A program made the position numbers and the translations under genes. The notes beneath the pieces are model-generated. The model searched no databases. It worked only from the letters and a program-made list of their open reading frames with translations, and was not told where the DNA came from. Below are positions 56,164-64,000 of a DNA stretch of 64,000 nt, piece by piece. Source of the DNA: NCEH01 sp043195135 (lineage in GTDB: Bacteria > Pseudomonadota > Alphaproteobacteria > Rhizobiales > Xanthobacteraceae); the NCBI RefSeq assembly GCF_043195135.1, contig NZ_JBAFWP010000012.1. One strand, given 5' to 3'. Within the stretch, counting starts at the first letter, position 1; every line of letters begins with the position of its first letter.

Positions 56164-57288
56164 TCACACCCGCATGGGCATGAGCACGTAGAGCGCATCC
56201 GTCTTGGTGCTGTCGCGCACCAGCGTGGGCGAGCCGGAATCGGCGAGCTTCAATTCCGCCGTGTCGCCTTCGAGCTGGGCCGTGATGTCCAGCAGATAGC
56301 GGCTGTTGAAGCCGATATCGAGCGGCTCGGCGGCATAGTCCACTTCCAGCTCCTCGGTGGCGCTGCCGGAATCCGGATTGGTCACGGAAAGCACGAGCTT
56401 GCCGTCGTTGAGCGAGAGCTTCACCGCGCGGCCGCGCTCGCTCGATACGGTGGACACGCGGTCCACGGCGGCGGCGAAATCGGCCTTATCCACCAGCAGC
56501 ACCTTGTCGTTGCCGGCGGGGATGACGCGGTTGTAGTCCGGGAACGTGCCGTCGATCAGCTTGGAGGTCAGGACGATGGCCCCCACCGCCACGCGGATCT
56601 TGGTGGTGGAGAGCGAGACGGTGACTTCCGCGTCCTTGTCCTCCAGCAGCTTCTGCACCTCGGCCACGGTCTTGCGGGGCACGATGATGCCCGGCATGCC
56701 GGCGGCGCCCTCCGGCGCTTCCAGCTCGGCCTGGGCGAGGCGGTGCCCGTCGGTCGCGACGGCGCGCAAGGTTGCCTTGCCGGCGCCCTTGCCCTCGGCC
56801 ACGTGCAGGAAGATGCCGTTCAGATAATAGCGCGTCTCCTCGGTGGAGATGGCGAACTGGGTCTTGTCCACCAGACGGCGGAACTCGGCGCCCTTCAGCT
56901 TGAAGGCATGGGTGAATTCACCGGCGGCGAGATCGGGAAAATCTTCCTGCGGCAGGGTTTGCAGGGTGAAGCGGGCGCGGCCGGCACGCACCGCGAGGGT
57001 GCCGCGATCGCCGCTGGATTCCAGCAGCACCTGCGCGCCCTCCGGCAGCTTGCGCACGATGTCGTAGACGACATGGGCCGGCACCGTGGTGGCCCCTTCC
57101 TGGTCCACCTGGGCCGGGACGGTTTCAACCACCTCCAGATCGAGGTCGGTGGCCTTCAGCTCCAGCCCCGACGCGCCGGTGCGGATGAGCACATTGGCCA
57201 GGATCGGAATCGTGTTGCGGCGTTCGACGACGCGATGGACGTGGCTGAGCGATTTGAGAAGCTCGGCGCGTTCGACGGTGACCTTCAT
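56164..57288 (-). CDS. dnaN: DNA polymerase III beta sliding clamp
   Basis: A 374-residue clamp subunit. It begins MKVTVERAELLKSLSHVHRV, contains GTFPDYNRVIP, DYAAEPLDIGFNSRYLLD, and ends VLMPMRV, the conserved hydrophobic end of the family. Three clamp domains are expected at about 1-125, 126-250 and 251-374. It tethers polymerase to DNA. It lies between dnaA (301 bp upstream) and recF on the same strand. Confidence 0.98.
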   Translation of the reverse strand: MKVTVERAELLKSLSHVHRVVERRNTIPILANVLIRTGASGLELKATDLDLEVVETVPAQVDQEGATTVPAHVVYDIVRKLPEGAQVLLESSGDRGTLAVRAGRARFTLQTLPQEDFPDLAAGEFTHAFKLKGAEFRRLVDKTQFAISTEETRYYLNGIFLHVAEGKGAGKATLRAVATDGHRLAQAELEAPEGAAGMPGIIVPRKTVAEVQKLLEDKDAEVTVSLSTTKIRVAVGAIVLTSKLIDGTFPDYNRVIPAGNDKVLLVDKADFAAAVDRVSTVSSERGRAVKLSLNDGKLVLSVTNPDSGSATEELEVDYAAEPLDIGFNSRYLLDITAQLEGDTAELKLADSGSPTLVRDSTKTDALYVLMPMRV

Positions 57289-57589
57289 TGGCCCGGACCC
57301 GTAACTCTCGTGCGGGGAAACTAAGCACGCCCTGGCTGGCGCCAGTGCGGCCCGCGACCGGATCGTTCACAACGAACCCGTGGGCCGCAGACATTGCCGC
57401 CCGCGCTGCACCAAAGCAAGGGCATCTGGCCGCTTTTTCCCCGTTGCCGACGTGGAAGGCGGGCAATTCCCGCCTGGCGCGCACCGCGCGTGGCCCTCAA
57501 GGCCTCGCTTCGGGTGCACGGAATGGATTTTTCGCACCCGATCGGGCGCGGGGCGCGAGGGGCAGGGGGAAACCCTTGCCCGGCGGTCC
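57289..57589. other. Interval between dnaA and dnaN
   Basis: About 300 bp without a gene. No DnaA box matching TTATNCACA was seen by eye. GCGCACCGCGCGTGGCCC and GGGCGCGGGGCGCGAGGGG stretches near 57478-57563 are GC-rich and could form structure. A dnaN promoter is probable near 57300-57370. Confidence 0.4.
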
Positions 57590-59056
57590 TCACTCGTTGA
57601 CGAGCTTCTTCAGCGCCTCGATCTCCTCGGCGAGGGCGCGATCGGTGGCGATCAGGCCGTCGATCTTGCGCACCGCGTGCAGAACCGTGGTGTGATCGCG
57701 CCCGCCGAAGCGGCGGCCGATTTCCGGCAGCGAGCGCAGGGTCAGCGTCTTGGCCAGATACATGGCGATCTGGCGCGGCTTGACCACATTGGCGGTGCGC
57801 CGCTGGGACAGAAGATCGGCCCGCGAGACATTATAGTGCTTGGCCACGACGCGCAGAATCTCATCCACCCGCACGCGCTTGGGATCGCATGGGCGCACGA
57901 GGTCGCGCACCGCGTTTTCGGCCATTTCCATGGTCACGGGCTCGCCCGTGAGCTTGTTGAAGGCGAGCAGCTTGTTGAGCGCGCCGTCCAGGTCGCGCCC
58001 GCTCTGGCCCACGGTGCGAGCGAGCAGCTCGAGCACATTGGCGGGCACGGAGAAGCCGCGATGCTGCTCGGCGAGGGCCGAGGAGCGGGTCTTGAGGATC
58101 TGGAGGCGCAGTTCCTCCTCCAGCTGGCCGAGCTCCACCACGAGGCCGCCGGCAAGGCGCGAGCGGACCCGGTCGTCGAGCGCGTCCAGCTCCGACGGCG
58201 GCCGGTCGGCGGCGACCACCACCTGCCGCCCGGCATCCATCAGGGCGTTGAGCGTATGGCAGAATTCCTGCTGCATATTCTTGCCGGTGAGGAATTGCAG
58301 GTCGTCGATCACCAGGGTGTCGATGGACCGCAGCGCATCCTTGAAGGCGATGGCGGCATGGGTCTTCAGCGCGGCGACGAAGCCGTACATGAAGCGCTCG
58401 GCGGTGAGATAGACCACGCGCCGTCCGCGGCTCGCGCCGGCCCAGGCCACCGCCTGGAGAAGGTGGGTCTTGCCGAGGCCCACGGCGGCATGGAGATAGA
58501 GCGGGTTGAAGATCGGGCCGGCGCCGGGCACGGCCTCCGCCACCTGGCGGGCGGCGGCATGGGCAAGCGTGTTGGACTTGCCCAGCACGAAGGTCTCGAA
58601 CGTCAGGCGGGCATCGAGCGGCGAGCCCGCGCCCACGTCGGCCGGCATGGCGGTGGCGGCGACAGCCTGGGGGCGCGGCTCGGCGGCGCGCTCGACCACG
58701 ACTTCGCGATGCTCATTGGCGGCCTTCAGCGGAATGGCGCGGGCGACGGCGGAGCGCACGGAGAGCTCCACCTTGCGGGCGGTGCCGCTTTCCTCCTGCC
58801 ACAGCTCGGCGAGGCGCTCGACATAATGGTCCTGAATCCAGGCCTTCAGAAAGCGCGTGGGCACCGAGAGATGCACGCGGTCCGCGACCCGGTCCAGCTC
58901 GATGCGGGCGAACCAGCTGGTATAGGATTCCTCGCCGATCTCCTCGCGCAGGCGCTGGCGAACCCGGTCCCATTGCTGCGCGCAGAAATCCGCTGCCGAG
59001 GGCGCGGTCATAGTGGGGCGAAACTGCGCGACATCCACGGTTTCCGGTTTCAACAT
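57590..59056 (-). CDS. dnaA: Chromosomal replication initiator DnaA
   Basis: A 488-residue initiator. Domain I begins WDRVRQRLREEIGEESYTSWF, domain III has Walker A LHAAVGLGKTHLLQAV and Walker B DTLVIDDLQFL, and the C-terminal DNA-binding domain has KPRQIAMYLAKTLTLRSL and GRRFGGRDHTTVLHAVRKI. It binds DnaA boxes and opens the origin. MTAPSAADF 15 residues in is an alternative start. The upstream region to rpsT is an unusually long noncoding interval. Confidence 0.98.
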   Translation of the reverse strand: MLKPETVDVAQFRPTMTAPSAADFCAQQWDRVRQRLREEIGEESYTSWFARIELDRVADRVHLSVPTRFLKAWIQDHYVERLAELWQEESGTARKVELSVRSAVARAIPLKAANEHREVVVERAAEPRPQAVAATAMPADVGAGSPLDARLTFETFVLGKSNTLAHAAARQVAEAVPGAGPIFNPLYLHAAVGLGKTHLLQAVAWAGASRGRRVVYLTAERFMYGFVAALKTHAAIAFKDALRSIDTLVIDDLQFLTGKNMQQEFCHTLNALMDAGRQVVVAADRPPSELDALDDRVRSRLAGGLVVELGQLEEELRLQILKTRSSALAEQHRGFSVPANVLELLARTVGQSGRDLDGALNKLLAFNKLTGEPVTMEMAENAVRDLVRPCDPKRVRVDEILRVVAKHYNVSRADLLSQRRTANVVKPRQIAMYLAKTLTLRSLPEIGRRFGGRDHTTVLHAVRKIDGLIATDRALAEEIEALKKLVNE

Positions 59057-60236
59057 GAGGGTCTTTCCCGCCCGGGGCGGGTCCCTGGTTGCGACGCGGA
59101 GAGCGTTCGCGCCGGCGACGGCGCGTCTCCAAGTCCAAGTGAATGAGTAAGGTGAAGGTGAAGCGACGAAAGAGGGCTAGGCCCGAGGTTTCGTCACGAG
59201 GGCGCCCGGCGGGCGGGGTCCTCGACGGCGCGATCACGGAGCCGCTCATCCCGGTCGCGGCCGACGGTCCCGAAGGCCTGTTCGCGACGAAAATGAAGTG
59301 CGTCTTCGCTAGGTCTAGCGCCTGAGAGAGAAGTCATAGCCGCCCCATTCGCCGTCGAACAAAACGTTCTCCGGTTCTCCAATAAATAGAATAGTTTTTT
59401 GTTTATTTCTCTGTCCCAGATCAATCAAAGGATCAAAGACAGACTATCCCAAAAACCGGAACAATACGCAGGTGAAATGTACACGCAGCGCGGGAGGGGA
59501 GGTGAGACGCTAACGCACATAATACACCCTCCCTCCATCCACGAAGAGTCGTGAAACCGCTGCTCTATTGATGATTTCCTCGGGATGTCCCTCAGAGGTG
59601 AGATTGAACATACACAGCGTGTGGGGAGGGTGCAACGGCTTTCCCGGTCGCACTTCAATCCGGTGGAAATCGGGTGACAAACACATTTCTCCCGATGCTT
59701 TAGTTCAGCCGGCAAACCTCTGACTCGACTGCGAGATTCGCAATCCTTAACGGTTCGGGAGGCGGTCCTAGGATTCAAATCAAGAAGTATTTTTATACCT
59801 CTGGATGAGGCTCCCGCAGAGGTACTTCTCGGCTTGGCCCGTAACCCGTTAAGTCTCATAAGTTTTTCCTGATCGGTCGGGACCCTCGGCCAAACCCCAC
59901 CCGGAAGGGCGTCGGCTTGACCTCGCTCCGGTTAGCGGCTAGGCGCCGCCCGGGGCAAGAATCGAGGGCCTTTTCGCGGGAAAATCGCCGGCGAGCCTTC
60001 GTCGGCTAAAGCGGGCGCCAGGTCCGGTGCCAAGTCCGGCGCGGGGCCCCGGTGCGGGGTCCGCACGCCCGCCGTTCGGCGCGGGAGGGCGCGCGGCGCA
60101 CGGGGGAACCCGGTCCGCCCGCCGTGCGTCTGCGCCTTCGCGGCGCGGCTTCAAAATAAAAAAGCCCGGCAATGCCGGGCCATTCTATTGCTAAGCTTAG
60201 CCGCGGCGCGACGGGCACCGCGATCTTCAGCTCAGA
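59057..60236. other. Gene-free dnaA-rpsT interval, possible origin or dnaA control region
   Basis: About 1,180 bp without a supported gene. It includes a core at 59381-59410 that is 26 of 30 A/T, extreme in this genome, and four GANTC sites in 231 bp (59546, 59722, 59735, 59772). Two sequences match a DnaA box at 7 of 9 positions (TAACGCACA at 59511, ACATACACA at 59608), but none is perfect. It could be the chromosomal origin, or the dnaA promoter region with the origin elsewhere. In many Hyphomicrobiales the origin is near hemE and not here. Confidence 0.5.
60154..60180 (-). terminator. Terminator after rpsT
   Basis: On the minus strand, downstream of rpsT, the stem GCCCGG / CCGGGC (60164-60169 with 60175-60180; the arms extend by two more base pairs) is followed by a run of T (A-run 60154-60163 on the plus strand), an intrinsic terminator. 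Confidence 0.9.
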
Positions 60237-60503
60237 TCACGCGCTCAGCTTGCTGACGCGGGCCGCGAGGCGGGAAACCTTGCGGGAGGCGGTGTTCTTG
60301 TGAAGAACACCCTTGGTCACCGCCCGCATGATCTCGGGCTCGGCAGCCTTGAAAGCCGCGCTGGCGGCCGTTGCATCGCCCGTCGCGAGGGCGTCTTCCA
60401 GCTTGCGCAGAAAGGTGCGGACGCGCGAGCGGCGGTTCCGGTTAACCTCAGTGCGACGCTCGATCTTCCGCGCCGCCTTTTTGGCGGAGGGCGTATTGGC
60501 CAT
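60237..60503 (-). CDS. rpsT: 30S ribosomal protein S20
   Basis: An 88-residue basic ribosomal protein, MANTPSAKKAARKIERRTEV onward with NRNRRSRVRTFLRKLE and a C-terminal HKNTASRKVSRLAARVSKL. It binds 16S rRNA during 30S assembly. rpsT next to dnaA is a common alphaproteobacterial arrangement. A terminator closes the gene. Confidence 0.98.
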   Translation of the reverse strand: MANTPSAKKAARKIERRTEVNRNRRSRVRTFLRKLEDALATGDATAASAAFKAAEPEIMRAVTKGVLHKNTASRKVSRLAARVSKLSA

Positions 60504-60844
60504 CGGCCGTCCTCTATCACGTTATCGCACGCAAACCGTGGCCAATGCGGCCCATTTGCGCTGCGTCTGAATGGCTGAACACGCCGGCAACCTCGGTCGC
60601 CAGCGAAGTGTCGGCGCTTATAGGAGCAGGATGGCCGGCAGTCAACTCCAGATCCATCCGTCATGCCAAAGCCGCGCCGATTTGATCCCGCTAAAGGCCG
60701 CCATGCCGGATCTTTCCGCTCAATGCCGGTCGTGAGGCTTGCGTCGGCAAGCGTGGTCTACAAAATACAGACGCGCGGAGCGCGGGCGGCATCGCCGCCC
60801 TGCGGGCCCGCGCCACCGCACGAAACTCTTTCGGAGGAATGACC
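60504..60844. other. Interval between rpsT and the downstream unknown gene
   Basis: About 340 bp between divergently transcribed genes, presumably holding both promoters. A CTCTATCACGTTATCGCACGC stretch at about 60511-60531 is closest to rpsT. No gene or RNA is recognised. Confidence 0.4.
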
Positions 60845-61231
60845 ATGGTCGCATCCGGCACCGCTGCCAATATCCCCCCGCGCAAGCACCCGCCCGAGAC
60901 CGCCGTCTCGGATTTCCTGGTGACGCTGAATGCGCTGCTGAAGGACAGCCAATATACCGCCCTTTCCGAAGCGTTCGTTGCCTTCGCGAAGACCCATCCG
61001 GGCCTGGACTTCTTCATCGAGGAAGCGATTCCCGCCCGGGTCGCGGACCATGTGCTGAGCAAGACCGGCGCCGCGTCCGCCTTCACGACCTTCACGCTGC
61101 AAAATCCCAATTGGGCAGTGGACCTCCAGCGTTCCGCGCTCGATCCGCAGGCTTTCACCCGGATGATCACCGACATCGAGGCCAAGGTGGCTGCGCTCGC
61201 CGCCGCCAAGGCCCCGAAGGCGCCGGCCTGA
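60845..61231 (+). CDS. Hypothetical protein, 128 residues
   Basis: A cytosolic-looking protein, MVASGTAANIPPRKHPPETA followed by VSDFLVTLNALLKDSQYTALSEAFVAFAK, PGLDFFIEEAIPARVADHVL and a C-terminal Ala/Lys-rich tail. It is predicted mostly helical. GGAGGA precedes the ATG pair (60839 and 60845), and the second has better spacing. No family is recognised. It lies in front of the NDUFA9-like gene, 178 bp away, on the same strand. Confidence 0.7.
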   Translation: MVASGTAANIPPRKHPPETAVSDFLVTLNALLKDSQYTALSEAFVAFAKTHPGLDFFIEEAIPARVADHVLSKTGAASAFTTFTLQNPNWAVDLQRSALDPQAFTRMITDIEAKVAALAAAKAPKAPA

Positions 61232-61409
61232 TCGGCGCGCCGTTCCGAATCCTGGTTGCGCGGAGCGCCCCAACCGGCGGTCCGCGCCCGAAGGGGGACG
61301 AACTGTCCCGCGACGCCGAGGCAACTGGACGAGGCCCCGCGCAATCGCGTATGTCACGCACAAACCTATAGAGCAGGTCGCGGCGTGCGCGCGAGCCGGA
61401 GGAATAGGC

Positions 61410-62402
61410 ATGAGCGAAGTGACGGTGGCCGATCGGCCCGTGACGGATAGCCTGGTGACGGTGTTCGGCGGTTCCGGCTTTCTCGGCCGTTATGTGGTGC
61501 GCGCCCTGGCCCGCCGCGGCTATCGCATTCGCGTGGCGGTGCGGCGGCCCGATCTTGCGAATTTCCTGCTCCCTTATGGCTATGTGGGCCAGATCCAGCT
61601 GGTGCAGGCCAATGTGCGCTTCGCCGATTCGGTGCGCCGGGCGGTGCAGGAGTCCGACATCGTTGTGAATCTCGTGGGCGTGCTGGCCCCGCGCGGCCGC
61701 CAGAGCTTCGACGCGGTGCATGTCTATGGTGCCCGCGCCATCGCCACCGCCGCCGCCGAGGTGGGCGCGCGGGTGGTGCATGTCTCGGCCATCGGCGCCG
61801 ATTCGTCGGCGACCGCCGCTTATGCCCGCACCAAGGGTCTGGGCGAGGAGGCGGTGCGCGCCGCCGTGCCGGACAGCATCATTCTGCGCCCCTCGCTGGT
61901 GTTCGGCCCGGAGGACGACTTCTTCAACCGTTTCGCCGCGATGACCCGCTTCGCCTTCGCCCTGCCGTTGATCGGCGGCGGCAAGACGCGCTTCCAGCCG
62001 GTGTTCGTGGCGGACGTGGCCGCCGCCGTCGAGCGGGCGGTGGACGGCAAGGCGAAAGCCGCCACGACGTACGAACTCGGCGGGCCGGAAGTGCGCACCT
62101 TCCGCGAGCTGATGGAATTGCTGCTGCGGGAAATCGGCAGCCATCGCATCCTGATGGACCTGCCGTTCGGCGTGGCGGACCTGATGGCCCGCGTGCTCGG
62201 CTGGGTGCCGGGCGGCAGCGCGCTGCTCACCCGCGACCAGGTGGCGATGCTGCATTTCGACAATGTGGTGTCCGACGCCGCGGTCGCGGAACACCGCACC
62301 ATCCAGGATCTCGGCATCCTGCCCGCCGCCATGGCGAGTGTGCTGCCGAGCTATCTTTGGCGATTCCGCAAGGCGGGGCAGTTCACCCGCATCGAGACCT
62401 GA
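61410..62402 (+). CDS. Complex I NDUFA9-family protein (NAD-dependent epimerase-like)
   Basis: A 330-residue extended-SDR protein. VTVFGGSGFLGRYVVRALARR is the nucleotide-binding motif at about 17-37, followed by LVGVLAPRGRQSFDAVHVYG, HVSAIGADSSATAAYARTKG (the YxxxK-like site is in AYARTK) and ILRPSLVFGPEDDFFNRF. This matches the bacterial NDUFA9/NuoA9-like family, an accessory factor of respiratory complex I. GGAGGAATAGGC precedes the ATG. The gene is followed by trpF 52 bp later. Confidence 0.87.
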   Translation: MSEVTVADRPVTDSLVTVFGGSGFLGRYVVRALARRGYRIRVAVRRPDLANFLLPYGYVGQIQLVQANVRFADSVRRAVQESDIVVNLVGVLAPRGRQSFDAVHVYGARAIATAAAEVGARVVHVSAIGADSSATAAYARTKGLGEEAVRAAVPDSIILRPSLVFGPEDDFFNRFAAMTRFAFALPLIGGGKTRFQPVFVADVAAAVERAVDGKAKAATTYELGGPEVRTFRELMELLLREIGSHRILMDLPFGVADLMARVLGWVPGGSALLTRDQVAMLHFDNVVSDAAVAEHRTIQDLGILPAAMASVLPSYLWRFRKAGQFTRIET

Positions 62403-62454
62403 GGCGGATCTGAAACAAGACAAGGTGCGGCGCGGTGCGCCCGACGGTGGTGAG

Positions 62455-63159
62455 ATGGGCGCGTTGGTTGCGGATGGGCCGAGGCCGGGCATCGAGGTGA
62501 AGATCTGCGGCGTCAACAGCGCCGCCGCCCTCGACGCGACGCTGGAGGCCGGCGCCGATCTCGTCGGGTTTGTGCATTTCGCCAGGAGCCCGCGCCATCT
62601 CCATTTGTCCGATGCCGCCGCGCTCTCCGCCCAGGTCAACGGCCGCGCCCTGAAGGTGGCGCTGCTGGTCGATCCGGACGACGCCCTGCTCGGCGACATC
62701 CTGGAAGCGGTGAAGCCGGATATCCTCCAATTGCACGGGCGCGAGACGGCCGAGCGGGTCGCGGAAATCCGCGCGCGCTTCGGCCTGCCGGTGATGAAGG
62801 CGCTCAGCATCGCCCGTGCCGCCGATCTCGATGTCGTCCCTGCCTATGCGGCGGTATCGGACCGCCTGCTGTTCGATGCCAAGCCCGCCCCGGACGATCT
62901 TTTGCCCGGCGGCAACGGCCGGGTGTTCGACTGGTCCGTGCTCGACGGCCTTGACCCCGGTCGCCCGATCATGCTTTCGGGTGGTCTGGACCCGGACAAT
63001 GTGGCGCAGGCGATCGCCCGTGTGCGGGTCGACGGCGTCGATGTCTCCTCCGGCGTTGAAACCGCGCCGGGCGTGAAATCGGCGGAAAAGATCTTTGCCT
63101 TCGTCCGCGCCGCGCGCGCGGCGTCCCTTGCCTCCAGGGTGGAAAGTCAAGCCAAGTGA
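62455..63159 (+). CDS. trpF: Phosphoribosylanthranilate isomerase
   Basis: A 234-residue beta/alpha-barrel enzyme of tryptophan synthesis, catalysing the Amadori rearrangement of PRA. Motifs are EVKICGVNS (catalytic Cys), GFVHFARSPRH, DILQLHG and MLSGGLDPDN with a Ser-Gly-Gly phosphate loop. The ATG at 62455 is chosen because the upstream frame is unrelated. Its stop overlaps the trpB start (GTGA), coupling the two. Confidence 0.95.
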   Translation: MGALVADGPRPGIEVKICGVNSAAALDATLEAGADLVGFVHFARSPRHLHLSDAAALSAQVNGRALKVALLVDPDDALLGDILEAVKPDILQLHGRETAERVAEIRARFGLPVMKALSIARAADLDVVPAYAAVSDRLLFDAKPAPDDLLPGGNGRVFDWSVLDGLDPGRPIMLSGGLDPDNVAQAIARVRVDGVDVSSGVETAPGVKSAEKIFAFVRAARAASLASRVESQAK

Positions 63160-64000
63160 CTGCGTTGAATTCCTATCGCACCGGCCCGGACGAGCGCGGT
63201 CATTTCGGCATCCATGGCGGGCGTTTCGTCGCCGAGACCCTGATGCCCGCGGTGCTGGAGCTGCAGGCCGCCTATGAGGCGGCCAAGGTCGATCCCGCCT
63301 TCAAGGCCGAGATGGACGGCTTTCTCACCCATTATGTGGGGCGGCCCTCGCCGCTCTATTTCGCCGAGCGCCTCACCGCGCATCTCGGCGGCGCGAAAAT
63401 CTATCTCAAGCGCGAGGAGCTGAACCACACCGGCTCCCACAAGGTGAACAACGTCCTCGGCCAGATCCTGCTCGCCCGCCGCATGGGCAAGAAGCGCATC
63501 ATCGCGGAGACCGGTGCCGGCCAGCACGGCGTGGCGACGGCGACGCTGTGCGCCCGCTTCGGCCTGGAGTGCGTGGTCTATATGGGCGCGGTGGACGTGG
63601 AGCGGCAGAAGCCGAACGTGTTCCGCATGAACATGCTGGGCGCGAGCGTGGTGCCGGTGCAATCGGGCACGCGCACGCTGAAGGATGCCATGAACGAGGC
63701 GCTGCGCGACTGGGTCACCAACGTGCACGACACCTTCTATTGCATCGGCACGGTGGCGGGTCCTCACCCCTATCCGGCCATGGTGCGCGACTTCCAGTCG
63801 ATCATCGGCATCGAGGCGCGGGCGCAGATCCAGGAGATGGAAGGCCGCCTGCCGGATTCCCTGATCGCGGCGGTGGGCGGCGGCTCCAACGCCATCGGCC
63901 TGTTCCACGCCTTTCTCGATGATCCCGATGTGGAGATCTACGGCGTCGAGGCGGCGGGCCATGGCATTTCCAGCGGCCAGCATGCGGCCGCCATCATCGG
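63156..64000 (+). CDS. trpB: Tryptophan synthase beta subunit, partial
   Basis: A GTG at 63156 overlaps the trpF stop and opens a frame running off the right edge. It encodes TALNSYRTGPDERGHFGIHG, then GRFVAETLMP, HYVGRPSPLYFAERL, and KREELNHTGSHKVNN with the PLP lysine, then IAETGAGQHGVATATLC and VQSGTRTLKDAMNEALRDW. TrpB condenses indole and serine to tryptophan. At least 281 residues are seen of about 400. It continues the trpF-trpB operon. Confidence 0.97.
   Translation, partial: MTALNSYRTGPDERGHFGIHGGRFVAETLMPAVLELQAAYEAAKVDPAFKAEMDGFLTHYVGRPSPLYFAERLTAHLGGAKIYLKREELNHTGSHKVNNVLGQILLARRMGKKRIIAETGAGQHGVATATLCARFGLECVVYMGAVDVERQKPNVFRMNMLGASVVPVQSGTRTLKDAMNEALRDWVTNVHDTFYCIGTVAGPHPYPAMVRDFQSIIGIEARAQIQEMEGRLPDSLIAAVGGGSNAIGLFHAFLDDPDVEIYGVEAAGHGISSGQHAAAII

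Noticed and set aside
59511..59616. DnaA boxes at 59511 and 59608
   Set aside because: Only 7 of 9 positions match. Not enough to call an origin on these alone.
59425..59859. 144-codon minus-strand frame in the dnaA-rpsT interval
   Set aside because: Low-quality composition, unusual codons for this genome, no ribosome-binding site or domain.

Overview
The window looks like a piece of a high-GC alphaproteobacterial chromosome, most likely Hyphomicrobiales and plausibly Xanthobacteraceae (Xanthobacter, Azorhizobium, Ancylobacter, Starkeya type). The placement is an inference. It rests on the order rpsT-dnaA-dnaN-recF-gyrB, an NdvA/ChvA-type glucan exporter, ethylmalonyl-CoA pathway genes (ccr, ecm), an NDUFA9-like protein, an NrsF-type anti-sigma factor, a serC-type leader RNA, and strongly GC-biased codons that leave long open frames antisense to real genes. 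No insertion sequence, integrase, prophage module or CRISPR array was seen. There is one tRNA gene, tRNA-Lys(CTT).

Layout. 1-2.1 kb: minus-strand phosphonate-type ABC importer (phnC, phnD, start of a probable phnE), with a strong hairpin after phnD. 2.1-10.4 kb: a gene-poor stretch, then an amidase, a secreted polysaccharide deacetylase, an SDR, pyridoxal kinase, a PhzF-like protein, an Old Yellow Enzyme and a Nudix hydrolase. 10.4-13.1 kb: a perfect parS site, a small lipoprotein, and leuA preceded by a leucine-rich leader peptide. 13.1-18.8 kb: a proline-rich DUF6600-type envelope protein, a tctCBA tricarboxylate transporter operon and tRNA-Lys. 18.9-21.2 kb: three tandem phage-tail-collar (microcystin-dependent-protein-like) genes with a GNAT acetyltransferase. 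21.4-26.8 kb: two separate ECF sigma/anti-sigma modules. One is operonic with a cupredoxin and a Tat-type metallophosphoesterase. The other is a SigF/NrsF pair divergent from a small secreted protein, with matching promoters on both sides.

26.9-33.8 kb: an acyltransferase-SGNH protein, DUF3597, serC and serA (serine synthesis) and an EamA transporter. 33.9-38.5 kb: DUF5993-DsbB, a VOC protein, and TRAP permeases without a binding protein. 38.6-42.5 kb: ecm and ccr, divergent around a small GlsB-type membrane protein, giving two steps of acetyl-CoA assimilation. 42.7-49.6 kb: a flavoprotein, DUF924, a CobW-type GTPase, a D,D-carboxypeptidase and ndvA. 49.8-60.5 kb: the replication block gyrB, arsH, an L,D-transpeptidase, recF, dnaN, dnaA and rpsT. 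An 1.18-kb gene-free interval between dnaA and rpsT holds a very AT-rich core and four GANTC sites. 60.8-64.0 kb: a small unknown protein, an NDUFA9-like protein, trpF and the start of trpB.

The most interesting observations are these: a leucine leader whose Leu-codon run is exactly complementary to the leuA Shine-Dalgarno sequence; the triple tail-collar/GNAT operon; the paired divergent ECF promoters; the perfect parS site; a 17-bp tandem repeat between dnaN and recF; and a 12-bp sequence shared by the ecm and ccr upstream regions. All family assignments come from reading the protein sequences. No database search was run.
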